46,981 nucleotides of DNA, taken from assembly GCA_027007005.1 (NCBI GenBank), contig JALTFO010000235.1, positions 1-46,981 on the forward strand, written 5' to 3'. The DNA is from Candidatus Bipolaricaulota bacterium. GTDB lineage: Bacteria; Bipolaricaulota; Bipolaricaulia; UBA7950; UBA9294. The position numbers and the translations under genes were made by a program. This document shows positions 32,843 to 45,026 of the stretch, piece after piece (within the stretch, counting starts at the first letter, position 1; every line of letters starts with the position of its first letter). The notes beneath the pieces were generated by a model. That model made no database searches. It was not told the origin of the DNA and worked only from the letters and a program-made list of their open reading frames with translations.

Positions 32843-34366
32843 ATCATCACTGGCACGATACTGGATCGCCTCCGCCAGGTGGGCGCTTGTAATACGGGAC
32901 GAATTGTCCAGATCGGCGATCGTGCGCGCTACCTTGAGTGTACGCGTGTAGGCACGGGCACTCAACCCAAGCCGAGTGATGGCAAGCTCGATCAAGTCCT
33001 TTCCTTCTTTGTCAAGCTCGCAGTACTTTTCGAGCTCCTTGGTCGATAGCTGCGCGTTCGTGAACCTGCCAGGGTTCTCTCGAAATCGCTCAAGCTGTAT
33101 GCTCCTCGCTTGTTTCACTCTATTTTGCACAGCAGAAGATCTCTCCCCACGTGGACGAGCAAGGAGCTCCTCTGTAGTGAGACGTGGAACCTCGACAAAC
33201 AAATCGACCCGGTCAAGGAATGGCCCGGAGAGGCGCTTGCGATAGCGCTTGATCTCACTCAATGTGCACGTGCACGGGTGAGTGTGATCACCGAGGTGCC
33301 CGCAAGGGCAGGGATTCATCGCCCCAACAAGGGTAAAATTCGCTGGATAGCGAACGGACACGCCTGCACGCGACAGGAGAATCGAGCGATCCTCAAGCGG
33401 CTGGCGCAGCGTCTCCAGCACACGCCGATCGAACTCCGGCGTCTCATCGAGGAAGAGGACGCCGTGATGAGCGAGCGTGATCTCTCCCGGCCCGGGAAGA
33501 CCGTGTCCACCACCAACCATCCCCGCGTAGGAAATCGTGTGGTGCGGCGCGCGAAACGGGGGAAGAGTGATGAGGGGAGTCTCCGGTTCGAGCAATCCTG
33601 CTGTGCTGTAGATACGCGTCACTTCCAGTGCCTCCTCAAATGACAGGGGTGGAAGGATGCCGGGAAGACCGTGCGCGAGCATGCTCTTACCAGCGCCCGG
33701 CGGACCGCTCATCATCAGGTTGTGACCACCAGCGGCGGAGATCTCCAGTGCCCGCTTCGCCATCTCCTGCCCCTTCACATCGGACAGGTCAACATCCGGA
33801 AGCATGTACGCGTTAGCTAGCAGTGCCTCACGGTCGACCACAAAACGATCAATAGAGAGGAGGCCAGCAATGAACGCCGCCGCTTGCGCCAGAGTCGAGA
33901 CGGGATAGACGGGAACACCGTCGACAAGGGCGGCCTCGGTGGCGTTCTGTTCGGGTACGATCAGGCCATCATACTCACCTATAGCAGTCAGCATGGCAAT
34001 TGGGAGGACTCCAGGTACGTGGCGAACCTCACCATTCAAAGATAGTTCACCGACGATAACATACCGCCGCGAGGTTGCCACGATTTGCTCGGAGGCAAGG
34101 AGGATCGCCAGAGCCATGGGAAGGTCAAATCCAACTCCCTCCTTGCGCAGATCGGCCGGGGCGAGGTTGGCGGTGATACGTTTTGCCGGGAAGGTGAATC
34201 CGGAATTCTTGATCGATGAACGCACTCGCTCTCTGCTCTCGCTCACCTCCTTCTCCGGCAGTCCCACTACCTGAAACGCGGGAAGACCACCTGTCACATC
34301 AGACTGAATCTCGACAAAACGTGCATCAATCCCAACAACCACGCTACTTACAAGCTGGGCGTACAT
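32831..34366 (-). CDS. comM: YifB/ComM-family Mg-chelatase-like AAA+ ATPase
   Basis: A 511-residue AAA+ protein. An N-terminal ChlI domain (GLPAFQVVGLPEKEVSES) is followed by Walker A GPPGAGKS (221-228), the LFLDETPEF Walker B and a C-terminal helical Mg_chelatase_C domain (AYTRTLKVARTIADL). ComM is a helicase aiding branch migration of incoming DNA in natural transformation. In other phyla it is widely conserved without known competence. It overlaps yraN by 19 bases. Confidence 0.94.
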   Translation of the reverse strand: MYAQLVSSVVVGIDARFVEIQSDVTGGLPAFQVVGLPEKEVSESRERVRSSIKNSGFTFPAKRITANLAPADLRKEGVGFDLPMALAILLASEQIVATSRRYVIVGELSLNGEVRHVPGVLPIAMLTAIGEYDGLIVPEQNATEAALVDGVPVYPVSTLAQAAAFIAGLLSIDRFVVDREALLANAYMLPDVDLSDVKGQEMAKRALEISAAGGHNLMMSGPPGAGKSMLAHGLPGILPPLSFEEALEVTRIYSTAGLLEPETPLITLPPFRAPHHTISYAGMVGGGHGLPGPGEITLAHHGVLFLDETPEFDRRVLETLRQPLEDRSILLSRAGVSVRYPANFTLVGAMNPCPCGHLGDHTHPCTCTLSEIKRYRKRLSGPFLDRVDLFVEVPRLTTEELLARPRGERSSAVQNRVKQARSIQLERFRENPGRFTNAQLSTKELEKYCELDKEGKDLIELAITRLGLSARAYTRTLKVARTIADLDNSSRITSAHLAEAIQYRASDDALS

Positions 34367-34719
34367 CGATCTTCCAGTTCAAACGCACCCTTAAGCAGGG
34401 TCATCTTTCCCTCCTCTATGGCAACGAGGTCAAATCGCACGGGTAAATCGCTCTGCGACTGTGAAATGTACATTCGGGCGGCAGCTACAATCCGCCGCTG
34501 CTTGTGTATAGTGAGCGCCCCTTCCGCGCCACCGTATCCTGAACGGGAACGCCGCTTCACCTCGACAAAGACCAACGCATCACCGTCGCGGGCAATAATG
34601 TCGATCTCCCCAAACGGACATCGCCAATTGCGTTCGATGAGCGCGTAGCCGTGAGCACGCAGATATTCACAGGCAAGGCGTTCTCCCTCTTTCCCGATCC
34701 ATTCCCTTCTGTTCATCAT
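34348..34719 (-). CDS. yraN: YraN (UPF0102) endonuclease-like protein
   Basis: A 123-residue restriction-endonuclease-fold protein. RREWIGKEGERLACEYLRAHGY opens it, and the catalytic-type residues are in GEIDIIARDGDALVFVEVKRR (Glu, Asp, ExK). Its biological role is unsettled. It is the first gene of the minus-strand envelope cluster and is transcribed away from the deaminase gene. Confidence 0.93.
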   Translation of the reverse strand: MMNRREWIGKEGERLACEYLRAHGYALIERNWRCPFGEIDIIARDGDALVFVEVKRRSRSGYGGAEGALTIHKQRRIVAAARMYISQSQSDLPVRFDLVAIEEGKMTLLKGAFELEDRCTPSL

Positions 34720-34745
34720 CTGCTCTCCATTATATCAAAAGAGAG

Positions 34746-34805
34746 CCTCGGAGCCGAGATTCTTGGGGTCGAGACCCTCAGGATCGAGACCCTCGGTGCC
34801 GAGGC
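34746..34805. repeat. Four tandem 15-bp repeats
   Basis: Four adjacent 15-base units start at 34746, 34761, 34776 and 34791, with consensus close to CCTCGGRGYCGAGAC. Units one and four are themselves near-palindromes (CCTCGG/CCGAGG arms), so each can form a small hairpin. They lie in the intergenic region between the divergent yraN and deaminase genes, upstream of the deaminase promoter. Function is unknown; the unit length divisible by three gives a pseudo-coding LGAE/LGVET pattern that I do not regard as a gene. Confidence 0.85.
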
Positions 34806-34831
34806 CCCATGGCAAGACCCTGCACACCGCG

Positions 34832-34860
34832 TTGCAGCGGGCCTTGGCCAAGGATATAAT
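34832..34860 (+). promoter_or_regulatory. sigma70-type promoter of the deaminase gene
   Basis: TATAAT (34855-34860, perfect) with a 17-base spacer from TTGCAG (34832-34837, 3/6). Transcription would start near 34867, three bases before an ATG at 34870 and about 24 before the ATG at 34891. Confidence 0.6.
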
Positions 34861-34890
34861 TATTTCCAGATGCTAAGAGAAGAACAGTCA

Positions 34891-36177
34891 ATGGGTATTG
34901 TCCTTGAAAATGTCATTGCGCCCGTCAGTGAAGACGGAACAACGAATACCGTAAACCTGCGCATTAAAGACGGTGTGATTACTCGTGTCGATGAACATCC
35001 ACTCCCTGTGTCTCGCGGTGATACGGTTGTTGATGGAGGGGGAAAGTTTGCGCTGCCGGGGCTAGTAAACGCACATACACACCTTCCGATGAGCCTGTTT
35101 CGCGGCATGGCAGATGATGTTCCTCTTGACACCTGGCTGCGCGATCACATTTGGCCGGCAGAGAAGAGACTGACCGCGGATGATGTCTACTGGGGATCAC
35201 TCCTCAGCCTGGCGGAGATGATCAAGTCGGGAACGACACAAATCGCCGACATGTATTTTCACACCAATTCTATCGCCCGTGCCGTGAGCAAGGCCAGGAT
35301 ACGTGCCACCCTCTCCTACGGGATCGTAGCAGATAAGCTTGACGAACACGGAAAAAGTCAGATCAAGCGAGCGCGCGAAACAATAGAGCGCTGGGACGGC
35401 GAGGCAAGTGGTCGCATCAGAACAGCGATTAGTCCCCATGCCATCTACACGTGTGGAAGGGGCGTTTGGGCTGCAGCAGTGGACCTAGCGCAAGATAAGC
35501 ATGTTCCGCTGCACATCCACCTCTCCGAGACGAGGGATGAGGTGGCATGGGCCGTGAAGGAGTGGGGACAGACACCAGTGATGGCGCTCGACAGCATCGG
35601 AGTATTCTCCGTTCCCACCATCGCTGCGCACTGCGTCCACGTTACCGCTCAGGAAGTGGAGATCATCGCCCAACGGGGAGTTAGTGTCATTCACTGTCCA
35701 AAGAGTAATGCCAAGCTGGGAAACGGTCATGCCCCTGTTGTATCATTATTGGATGCGGGAATAAATGTCGGCTTGGGAACAGATGGAGCAGCATCAAACA
35801 ACAGCCAGGACATGATCGAGGAAATGCGGATGGCCTCTCTCTTGCAGAAGGCATCCACGGGAGATCCAACAACGCTTCCAGCACAGGAGGTTACAATGAT
35901 GGCTACGCGCAATGGCGCAAATGCGCTCGGCATGGGTGCACGTGAAATAAGTGTTGGGCAGGACGCCGACATCATCCTTGTAGATCTGTCTGGAGTAGAT
36001 GCTATGCCGGCATACGAGCCATTCTCAACTCTGGTCTATGCCGCGCATGCGTGCGACGTGACGGACGTAATCGTTGCAGGACAGTTCGTGCTGCGAGATA
36101 GGAAACTCCTCACGATCGATGAGGAGAAGGTGAAGTACGAAGTAAACCGGAGGATCGGAAGGCTATCTGAAGACTGA
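34891..36177 (+). CDS. mtaD: S-adenosylhomocysteine/5'-methylthioadenosine deaminase (MtaD/SsnA-type amidohydrolase)
   Basis: A 428-residue metal-dependent amidohydrolase. Metal ligands are the HxH in NAHTH (62 and 64), the His in LHIHLSE, the His in AAHCVH and the Asp in GLGTDGAASNN; NAKLGNG matches the MtaD family, which deaminates MTA, SAH and adenosine. I prefer the ATG at 34891 (MGIVLENV) because homologues such as TM0936 begin close to this strand. The ATG at 34870 would add seven residues and could be used on a nearly leaderless mRNA. The family is broad, so guanine or other purine deamination cannot be excluded. Confidence 0.85.
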   Translation: MGIVLENVIAPVSEDGTTNTVNLRIKDGVITRVDEHPLPVSRGDTVVDGGGKFALPGLVNAHTHLPMSLFRGMADDVPLDTWLRDHIWPAEKRLTADDVYWGSLLSLAEMIKSGTTQIADMYFHTNSIARAVSKARIRATLSYGIVADKLDEHGKSQIKRARETIERWDGEASGRIRTAISPHAIYTCGRGVWAAAVDLAQDKHVPLHIHLSETRDEVAWAVKEWGQTPVMALDSIGVFSVPTIAAHCVHVTAQEVEIIAQRGVSVIHCPKSNAKLGNGHAPVVSLLDAGINVGLGTDGAASNNSQDMIEEMRMASLLQKASTGDPTTLPAQEVTMMATRNGANALGMGAREISVGQDADIILVDLSGVDAMPAYEPFSTLVYAAHACDVTDVIVAGQFVLRDRKLLTIDEEKVKYEVNRRIGRLSED

Positions 36178-36181
36178 TCCA

Positions 36182-36283
36182 TGGCCTTAGGGCATGGTGC
36201 CCAAGGCCAACGACAGAACTATCGATCCCCTCCTGGGGGTTGGGATAATCCCTTCCTCGGAAGCGGGAGAGAAGGAGGAACAG
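36182..36283 (+). promoter_or_regulatory. Structured leader before rpsO (possible S15 autoregulatory RNA)
   Basis: About 100 bases between the deaminase and rpsO can fold strongly. A 12-bp hairpin with one bulged A spans 36182-36209. Then come CCCC/GGGG, GGGAT/ATCCC and TTCC/GGAA hairpins in quick succession, ending at AAGGAGG. Leaders before rpsO in several phyla bind S15 and repress translation, though the structures differ. Whether this one does is an inference. Without T-runs none looks like a simple terminator. Confidence 0.4.
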
Positions 36284-36556
36284 ATGAGTTTAACGCGAGA
36301 AAAGAAAGAGGAAATCGCAAAGAAGTACGGACAAAGCAAGACAGATACAGGATCAGCGGCGGTACAAATCGCCCTGCTCACCGAGAAGATCAGAGAGCTC
36401 ACCGAGCACCTAAACGTCCATCGCAAGGATTTTAGCTCTCAGCGGGGCCTGCGAAAGATGGTCGGCCAACGTCGCCGGCTGATGAAGTATGTGAAACGCC
36501 AAAACCTCGCAGCATACAAGGAATTGATTCAGAGTCTAGGAATCAGAGGAGTCTAA
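36284..36556 (+). CDS. rpsO: 30S ribosomal protein S15
   Basis: A 90-residue uS15 protein binding the 16S rRNA three-way junction. TDTGSAAVQIALLTEKI, LNVHRKDFSSQRGL and the C-terminal LMKYVKRQNLAAYKELIQ are conserved. The start is the ATG after AAGGAGGAACAG; a longer frame from 36194 adds only leader sequence. It lies seven bases before pnp, the classic rpsO-pnp pair. Confidence 0.97.
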   Translation: MSLTREKKEEIAKKYGQSKTDTGSAAVQIALLTEKIRELTEHLNVHRKDFSSQRGLRKMVGQRRRLMKYVKRQNLAAYKELIQSLGIRGV

Positions 36557-36563
36557 TAGAGAG

Positions 36564-39100
<2,537 letters not shown>

Positions 39101-39107
<7 letters not shown>

Positions 39108-40372
39108 ACACCTCGATCCTCTACGAAGGCCTCTCCGAGGCCACAATGCATAACGGAATGCGGGTCCTCGTTGAAGAGGTCCCGCATTCACGTTCCGTCA
39201 GCGTTGGGCTGTGGGTGCGAGTTGGAAGCCGCGATGATCCCCCCGCTCAGCCAGGGATGTCACACTTCATCGAACACATGCTGTTTAAGGGCACACCCAC
39301 GCGAAGCGCGAGAGAAATCTCGCGCCAGATTGACGCCCTAGGAGGACAGATCAACGGTGCCACGGGGAAGGAATCAACATTCTACTACGCCGAGGCGCCG
39401 GCAAGTGGCCTACGTGAAGTCCTGGAGATCATCTCAGACATCGCCCAGCACCCCAAATTCTCAGGCGTTGAGCTGGAGCGCGAGCGCGGCGTTGTGTTGG
39501 AAGAGATCCGAGGTAGGGACGATGACCCCGAACAGCAGGCCTACGAGCTGTTCATCAAAGGCCTGTGGCAAGATGGCCATCCGCTCACTCGCTCTGTACT
39601 CGGCAAACGTGAAACCATCGAGGGGATAACTCGGAATGATCTGATCTCCTTCCACTCCCGGTTCTACACTCCGGAGGCGATGATCCTGGTCGTATGCGGT
39701 GCAGCAAACAGCGCTAGCGTCCTCAATCTGACATCGCAGCTCTTCGAAGACCGATCGACAGATCCGAGCGTTTTGCTGCGCCACGCGCCGATGCTCAAGA
39801 CAGATAATAACTCTCACGCGCGAGATACCGGGCAGACCCACATCTACATTGGCCTTCCCGCTCCCGATGCAAGAAGCGATGATCGGTTCGCTGCAGAGGT
39901 GGTAAACACCATTCTCGGCGGCGGGATGAGCTCGCGTCTGTTCGTTCACGTGCGCGAAGAACAGGGGCTGGCCTACGCCGTATCAAGTTCTGTGATCAGC
40001 TACTCCGATGCTGGAGTGTGGCTCACCTACGCTGGGATCGCGCCGCAGAACGTAGATCGAACGCTCGAGATCCTTCTAAGTGAGATCAACGCGTTGCGCC
40101 AACATGGAGTCACGCAAGAGGAACTCGATCTCGCGGTAGCGAAGCTGCGGGGAAACTTCATCCTCGACCTTGAATCGAATACCAACCGCATGGCCCGACT
40201 AGGAGGCGCAGCGATCGTCGGTAGCGAGATCCTATCTCCCGATGAACTTATAAGTAGGATAGACAATGTGAGCATTGATGGCGCGCGTCGGACAATCGAC
40301 ACGTACATCGATTCCTCCCGGATGAACGTCTCTGTGGTCGGCCCGGATGCAAGTGGCATTAGCAAGGCCTAG
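39101..40372 (+). CDS. M16 family zinc peptidase (processing-peptidase-like)
   Basis: A 423-residue M16B metallopeptidase like the YmxG/PqqL-type proteins often found after pnp. The inverted zinc motif HFIEH (55-59) carries both His ligands and Glu58; the third ligand is the Glu in VVLEEIRG (about 135). The second half (RLFVHVREEQGLAYAV) is the inactive-type M16_C domain. Start is GTG 39101 or 39104, coupled to the pnp stop (GTGA). No signal peptide, so it is probably cytoplasmic. Confidence 0.92.
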
Positions 40373-40424
40373 AGTGATCCTGAAGATTGAGTTGAAGGCG
40401 CACAGGCGCTAGAATGGACTTGCC

Positions 40425-40919
40425 ATGACCATGCCAAGGGCGATCTACCCAGGAAGCTTTGACCCGATAACCTACGGACACATCGACATCGTTCGACGCG
40501 CGCGCAAGCTCTTTCCTAAACTGATAATCGCCATCGTCGCCAATCCGAACAAACACTCATTTTTCTCCGTGGGGGAACGCGAACAGATCACGCGCGATGC
40601 ACTGGTCGAGATGGGTATCAACAATGTCGAGGTGACAAGCTACACCGGCCTGCTCATTGATTGTGCCCACAAACTGGGGGCCAGCGCCGTCGTACGCGGC
40701 CTGCGGGCAAATTCTGACTTCGACTACGAATTCCAGATGGCCCTCACGAATCGTGATCTGGACTCCGACATCGAGACAGTCCTCTTTATGACCGCAGGTA
40801 AGTACTCCTTCCTCTCATCATCGATCGTCAAGGAAGTGAAGCGCTTCGGCGGTGATGTCAGCTCATTTGTCCCCAGCAGTGTTGATCAAGCACTAACTCG
40901 TAAGCTCGCTCAAGCATAA
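40425..40919 (+). CDS. coaD: Phosphopantetheine adenylyltransferase CoaD
   Basis: A 164-residue nucleotidyltransferase making dephospho-CoA from phosphopantetheine and ATP. The TxGH motif is TYGH (16-19) after YPGSFDPI, VVRGLRANSDFDYEFQMA follows, and the C-terminal KYSFLSSSIVKEV loop carries the conserved SSS. It ends convergent to tyrS; the 77-base gap holds only a weak 6-bp stem. Confidence 0.96.
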   Translation: MTMPRAIYPGSFDPITYGHIDIVRRARKLFPKLIIAIVANPNKHSFFSVGEREQITRDALVEMGINNVEVTSYTGLLIDCAHKLGASAVVRGLRANSDFDYEFQMALTNRDLDSDIETVLFMTAGKYSFLSSSIVKEVKRFGGDVSSFVPSSVDQALTRKLAQA

Positions 40920-40996
40920 GCAAGAGCAGCTCTTTGGCGTTTTGCTTCACCTACTTGCGGGAACCAAAGCGCTTAAGTGGGATGATCTTGCATTTA

Positions 40997-42208
40997 CTAC
41001 ACAGCTTCCACAAACGAGCGCTTTCCTACCTGGATGAGCAGCGGCGGATCGAATTGGAGCTCAAGATCGGGTGAGGTGATCCGTTCTTTGTTTATCTTTA
41101 CTCCACCCTGGGAAATGAGGCGCTTGGCCTCGCCACGGCTCGCCACCAAGCCCGATCCCTGCAGCAGGGAGATGACCCAGATCACGTTCCCGTCCTTGAG
41201 GAGGGCACGATCGATCTTCACCTGCGGGACATCGCTCGGCCGCTCGTGCTTGATGTGGATGCGATCAAACTCCTCCTGCGCAGCGAGGGCTGCATCCTTA
41301 TTGTGATAGTGGGCGACGATCTCCAGCGCCAATCTTCGCTTAGCATCGCGCGGTGAACTTTCGATCAATGACTCAGCCTCAGTCATCACAACATCGGTCA
41401 GTTGGAAGAAGTACTCGCGCAGCAGGTCATCTGGGATGGAGAGGATCTTCCCGTACATCTCGCTCGGCGACTCACCAATCCCCACGTAGTTTCCCACCGT
41501 CTGACTCATGCTGCGCACGCCGTCAGTACCGATGAGAAGAGGAACAGTGATGATCGCCTGCGGTTCCTGCCCATATTCGCGTTGAATGTCACGACCAACG
41601 AGGAGATTAAACAGCTGATCGGCTCCGCCGAGTTCGACGTCGGCGTGGATCGCCACCGAGTCGTACGCCTGTGCCAGCGGGTAGAGAAACTCGAGGATGC
41701 TGATCGGGAGGTTCGAAGCAAAGCGCTTGGCAAAGTCGTCGCGCTCAAGCATGCGGGCAACGGTGTACTTGGCAGTGAGCGAGATGACGTCAGCGAAAGT
41801 GAGCTTACCCAGCCACTCAGAGTTGTAGCGGATCTCCGTTCGCTCCGGGTCGAGGATCTTGTACGCCTGCTCCACGTAGGTGGTCATGTTGCGTTCGATC
41901 TCTTCCTGTGTCATCAACGCGCGTGTCGATGACCTGCCGGATGGGTCGCCGATGCGCCGCGTGAAGTCGCCGACGACGAGGACTCCCGTGTGACCGAGAT
42001 CCTGGAACTGGCGCATCTTCTTTAGGGGAATGGAGTGACCGAGAGTGAGGTGCGGGGCGGAAGGATCAATCCCCAGCTTGATCCGCAAGGGTCTCCCAGT
42101 TTCTTCAGATACCTTGAGCTTCGCCACCAGATCTGCTTGCGGAATCAGTTGGTCCACACTCGGGCGCTGTTTAAGGTCGCTCACCAATTTCTCGAATCTA
42201 TCGCTCAT
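40997..42208 (-). CDS. tyrS: Tyrosyl-tRNA synthetase with atypical KMSKS loop
   Basis: A 403-residue class I synthetase of the TyrZ-like type with an S4 RNA-binding C-terminal domain (residues about 340-403, GEAKRLISQGGVKIN). The HIGH box is PHLTLGH (52-58). At the KMSKS site, where this branch normally has RKMSKSLGNY, the protein reads RSMSQTVGNY (232-241), with neither lysine. The GGADQLFN tyrosine pocket is intact. The loop change is unusual, but the gene is otherwise intact and, as the only one seen here, should be the working enzyme. Start is the ATG after AGGAGTGATA; a GTG six bases earlier is less likely. It follows gyrA with only 8 bases between. Confidence 0.93.
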   Translation of the reverse strand: MSDRFEKLVSDLKQRPSVDQLIPQADLVAKLKVSEETGRPLRIKLGIDPSAPHLTLGHSIPLKKMRQFQDLGHTGVLVVGDFTRRIGDPSGRSSTRALMTQEEIERNMTTYVEQAYKILDPERTEIRYNSEWLGKLTFADVISLTAKYTVARMLERDDFAKRFASNLPISILEFLYPLAQAYDSVAIHADVELGGADQLFNLLVGRDIQREYGQEPQAIITVPLLIGTDGVRSMSQTVGNYVGIGESPSEMYGKILSIPDDLLREYFFQLTDVVMTEAESLIESSPRDAKRRLALEIVAHYHNKDAALAAQEEFDRIHIKHERPSDVPQVKIDRALLKDGNVIWVISLLQGSGLVASRGEAKRLISQGGVKINKERITSPDLELQFDPPLLIQVGKRSFVEAV

Positions 42209-42216
42209 TATCACTC

Positions 42217-44619
42217 CTAGGTTCGCACCACGGATACGATGCGGTCATCGTCTTCCAAATCAATCAGCTTCACTCCACGCGCGTAACGCCCATAGGTATT
42301 GATATCGCCAGCGAGGATGCGAATCACCTTTTGATCTGTGTTGATGATGATCTCGTCCTGATCGGAGACGACACCGATTGACACCAGCGGACCAGAATCG
42401 CGATCGATCTTGATCCCCAAGACTCCCTTCCCTCCACGACCTTGAAGCGGGAAATCGACGAGCGAGACGCGCTTTCCATAGCCACGCTCAGTCACCATGA
42501 GCAGCCGCTTCTCCATGGTGATGTCACGATCAATCGCCGCTAGGCCGATCACTCGGTCACCTTTTTCCAAACGGATGCCAATCACTCCCTTCGATGGACG
42601 CCTCGTCAGGCGAACATCCGACTCGCGGAAGCGGATCGCCTTGCCGTATAAGGTAGCAAGCAACAGCTCACCATCACCGTACGTCAGATGGACATCGACC
42701 AGATGGTCATCATCATCGGCGTTGATGGCGATGATCCCACTGGCGTGTACATTCTTGTAGTCCTTCAACCGGTTGCGGTTGACGATTCCGTTCTCCGTCG
42801 CCATCAGGCAGTAGCGATCATCGGCATCAGCAAAGCTGGAGACGGGAAGGATCTTCCGCACAAACTCATCCTGTTCCAAAGGAACAACCGTGCGGAGGTT
42901 CTTTCCTGCAGCATCGCGCTTCAGTGATGGTAGGCGATGTCCCTGCGTGCGGTAGACCTGCCGCTTGTCGGAGAAGAGGAGGATCTCGTCGCGTGCGTTC
43001 ACAAGGCTAGTGATGCAAATGTAGTCATCTTCCTTCGTTCGCTGCCCGATTACGCCCTTCCCACCGCGGCCTTGACTGTGAAAATCCGTCGCACGCGCGG
43101 CGTTTACGTAACCGCGTTGGGTGATCGACACCATCAGGTCGTAGTCGGGGATAAGACTATTGAAGTCGACATTCCCATCCTCATCCGTGATCAGAGTGCG
43201 CCGCTCGCTCAGATATTTCTCACTTATCTCGCGCAGTTCCTTCTTGATCGTCTCATCGAGGAGGAGCTCGCTTCCGAGTATCTGCTCATACTCGGTGATT
43301 GCGAGTAGCTTCTCTTCATACTCGCTATCGATCTTGTTCCCCTCAAGAGCCGTCAATTGCGCCAGGCGCATCTTCAGGATGGCATCCGTCTGCTCATCGC
43401 TCAAAGCGAGCTCACTCTTCAACTGCTCGGCGGCGGCAGGGCTATCCGCAGCCCCACGGATGATCTTCACCACACGATCGATGTTCCCAAGCGCGATGCG
43501 GTAACCTTCCAAGATATGGGCTCGTTTACGCGCCACATCGAGCCTGTGTGCGGTGCGACGACGAACGATCTCACGGCGAAAGTCGATGAACGAGTTTAGA
43601 ATCTCTTTCAAGGAGAGCGTACGCGGATTCCCATCGATGATCACCAAGAACACAGCGGCGAAGGTCTTCTCAAGCGGTGTGAACTTGTACAGCTGGTTCA
43701 ACACGACATTTGGGTTGGCCGACCGCTTCAGCTCGACTACGATGCGCATCCCCTCACGATCGGACTCATCGCGCAAATCGGAGATGCCATCGATCTGGCC
43801 GGCGTGCACCTTTGCAGCGATAGATTCCACGATCGTCGACTTCTTTATCTGATATGGAATCTCACTGATGATGATCCGGTCGTCATCGATCTCCGCCTTC
43901 CCGCGCAGAGTGACCTTCCCGTGCCCGGTGCGGTACATGTCCTCGATTCCACTGCGTCCCATGATAATGCCCCCGGTGGGAAAATCCGGGCCTTGAATGT
44001 GCCCCATCAGGTCCTTCACCGACGCAACTGGGTTATCCATCAGCATGAGGACTCCGTCGATCAGCTCCCCCAGATTGTGCGGCGGGATCTGGGTCGTCAT
44101 TCCTACCGAAATCCCCCATGCCCCGTTCATCAGCAGGTTCGGGACTTTGGAAGGCAGAACGATCGGCTCTTGCAAGGAGTCATCGAAATTCGGCATCCAA
44201 TCTACTGTATCCTCGCCGAGCTCCTCCAGAAATTCGGAGGCGATCGGAGAGAGACGTGCCTCGGTGTAGCGCATCGCCGCCGCCGGATCGCCATCGATCG
44301 ATCCAAAGTTTCCCTGACCGTCGATGAGCGGATAGCGATATGAAAACGGCTGTGCCATGTTAACCATGGTATCGTAGATCGCCGTATCACCGTGTGGGTG
44401 GAACTTACCCATCACTTCACCGACGATACGCGCTGACTTCTTGTGCGCCTTGTTACTGCTAAGGCCAAGCTCGCGTAGCCCGTAGAGGATGCGCCGCTGC
44501 ACGGGCTTTAGGCCGTCGCGCACATCGGGAATGGCCCGTCCACGAATCACGCTCATCGCGTAATTGATGTAGGACTGCTCCATCTCGTCTTCGATGAAGG
44601 TGTGTTCAATCCGTTCCAT
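42217..44619 (-). CDS. gyrA: DNA gyrase subunit A
   Basis: An 800-residue type IIA topoisomerase subunit introducing negative supercoils with GyrB. The catalytic Tyr is in [10 protein letters not shown] (residue 118 from this start). The quinolone region [18 protein letters not shown] is intact. The C-terminal pinwheel carries the gyrase-box motif as QGRGGKG, at about 516-522 and again at 726-732, in place of QRRGGKG. That favours gyrase over ParC. I use the ATG two codons after a GTG start. gyrB is not in the window. Confidence 0.95.
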   Translation of the reverse strand: MERIEHTFIEDEMEQSYINYAMSVIRGRAIPDVRDGLKPVQRRILYGLRELGLSSNKAHKKSARIVGEVMGKFHPHGDTAIYDTMVNMAQPFSYRYPLIDGQGNFGSIDGDPAAAMRYTEARLSPIASEFLEELGEDTVDWMPNFDDSLQEPIVLPSKVPNLLMNGAWGISVGMTTQIPPHNLGELIDGVLMLMDNPVASVKDLMGHIQGPDFPTGGIIMGRSGIEDMYRTGHGKVTLRGKAEIDDDRIIISEIPYQIKKSTIVESIAAKVHAGQIDGISDLRDESDREGMRIVVELKRSANPNVVLNQLYKFTPLEKTFAAVFLVIIDGNPRTLSLKEILNSFIDFRREIVRRRTAHRLDVARKRAHILEGYRIALGNIDRVVKIIRGAADSPAAAEQLKSELALSDEQTDAILKMRLAQLTALEGNKIDSEYEEKLLAITEYEQILGSELLLDETIKKELREISEKYLSERRTLITDEDGNVDFNSLIPDYDLMVSITQRGYVNAARATDFHSQGRGGKGVIGQRTKEDDYICITSLVNARDEILLFSDKRQVYRTQGHRLPSLKRDAAGKNLRTVVPLEQDEFVRKILPVSSFADADDRYCLMATENGIVNRNRLKDYKNVHASGIIAINADDDDHLVDVHLTYGDGELLLATLYGKAIRFRESDVRLTRRPSKGVIGIRLEKGDRVIGLAAIDRDITMEKRLLMVTERGYGKRVSLVDFPLQGRGGKGVLGIKIDRDSGPLVSIGVVSDQDEIIINTDQKVIRILAGDINTYGRYARGVKLIDLEDDDRIVSVVRT

Positions 44620-44694
44620 ACTCACCCGCCCCTTATCACAATCGTTAGGCTAATATTACCGGAAGACTAGATAGGATGCAACTTTCGGGGCGTG

Positions 44695-44965
44695 TTAGAC
44701 GATCGTGAACGGATCGAACGCGTCACGCAGGGCGTCCCCCATGAAGTTGAACGAGAGCACTCCAACGACGATGAAGATCCCGGGGATCAAAAGCCATGGA
44801 TGCAACTGAATTACCACGACATTGTTCGCTGCATTCAGAAGCTGCCCCCAGCTCGTCATCGGCTCGTGAATCCCGAAGCCAAGGAAGGATAATGTCGCCT
44901 CTGTGAGCATCATTCCAGGAATGGTCAACGTCGCGGCAACAACGAGGTAACTTGTAAGGCTAGGA
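44695..44965 (-). pseudogene. 3' fragment of an oligopeptide permease gene (oppC/dppC-like)
   Basis: About 90 codons encode the C-terminal part of a binding-protein-dependent permease of the OppC/DppC type: SYLVVAATLTIPGMML, then EATLSFLGFGIHEPMTSWGQ and SFNFMGDALRDAFDP. The EAA loop and all earlier parts are missing. The homology stops exactly at the IS1380-type inverted repeat, so the gene was cut by the insertion or a later rearrangement. It differs from the intact dppC at 16415. Its missing 5' part is not found beyond the element. Confidence 0.85.
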
Positions 44966-44996
44966 CCTGAATCCGTGAGCGGCGAGTGGTAATGAT

Positions 44997-45026
44997 TTGC
45001 CTTTAACGCAGTCAGGGAGCTAAACT
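44997..45026 (+). promoter_or_regulatory. Weak promoter candidate of the IS1380 transposase
   Basis: TTGCCT (44997-45002), an 18-base spacer and TAAACT (45021-45026, 4/6), just inside the left inverted repeat. The leader then runs into a 5-bp hairpin TCACC/GGTGA (45055-45069) that holds the GGGAGGTG ribosome site, a common way for insertion sequences to limit translation. Confidence 0.35.

Noticed and set aside
40932-40969. CTTTGG/CCAAAG hairpin between coaD and tyrS
   Set aside because: The stem is only 6 bp with a 26-base loop and no T-run, too weak to call a terminator.
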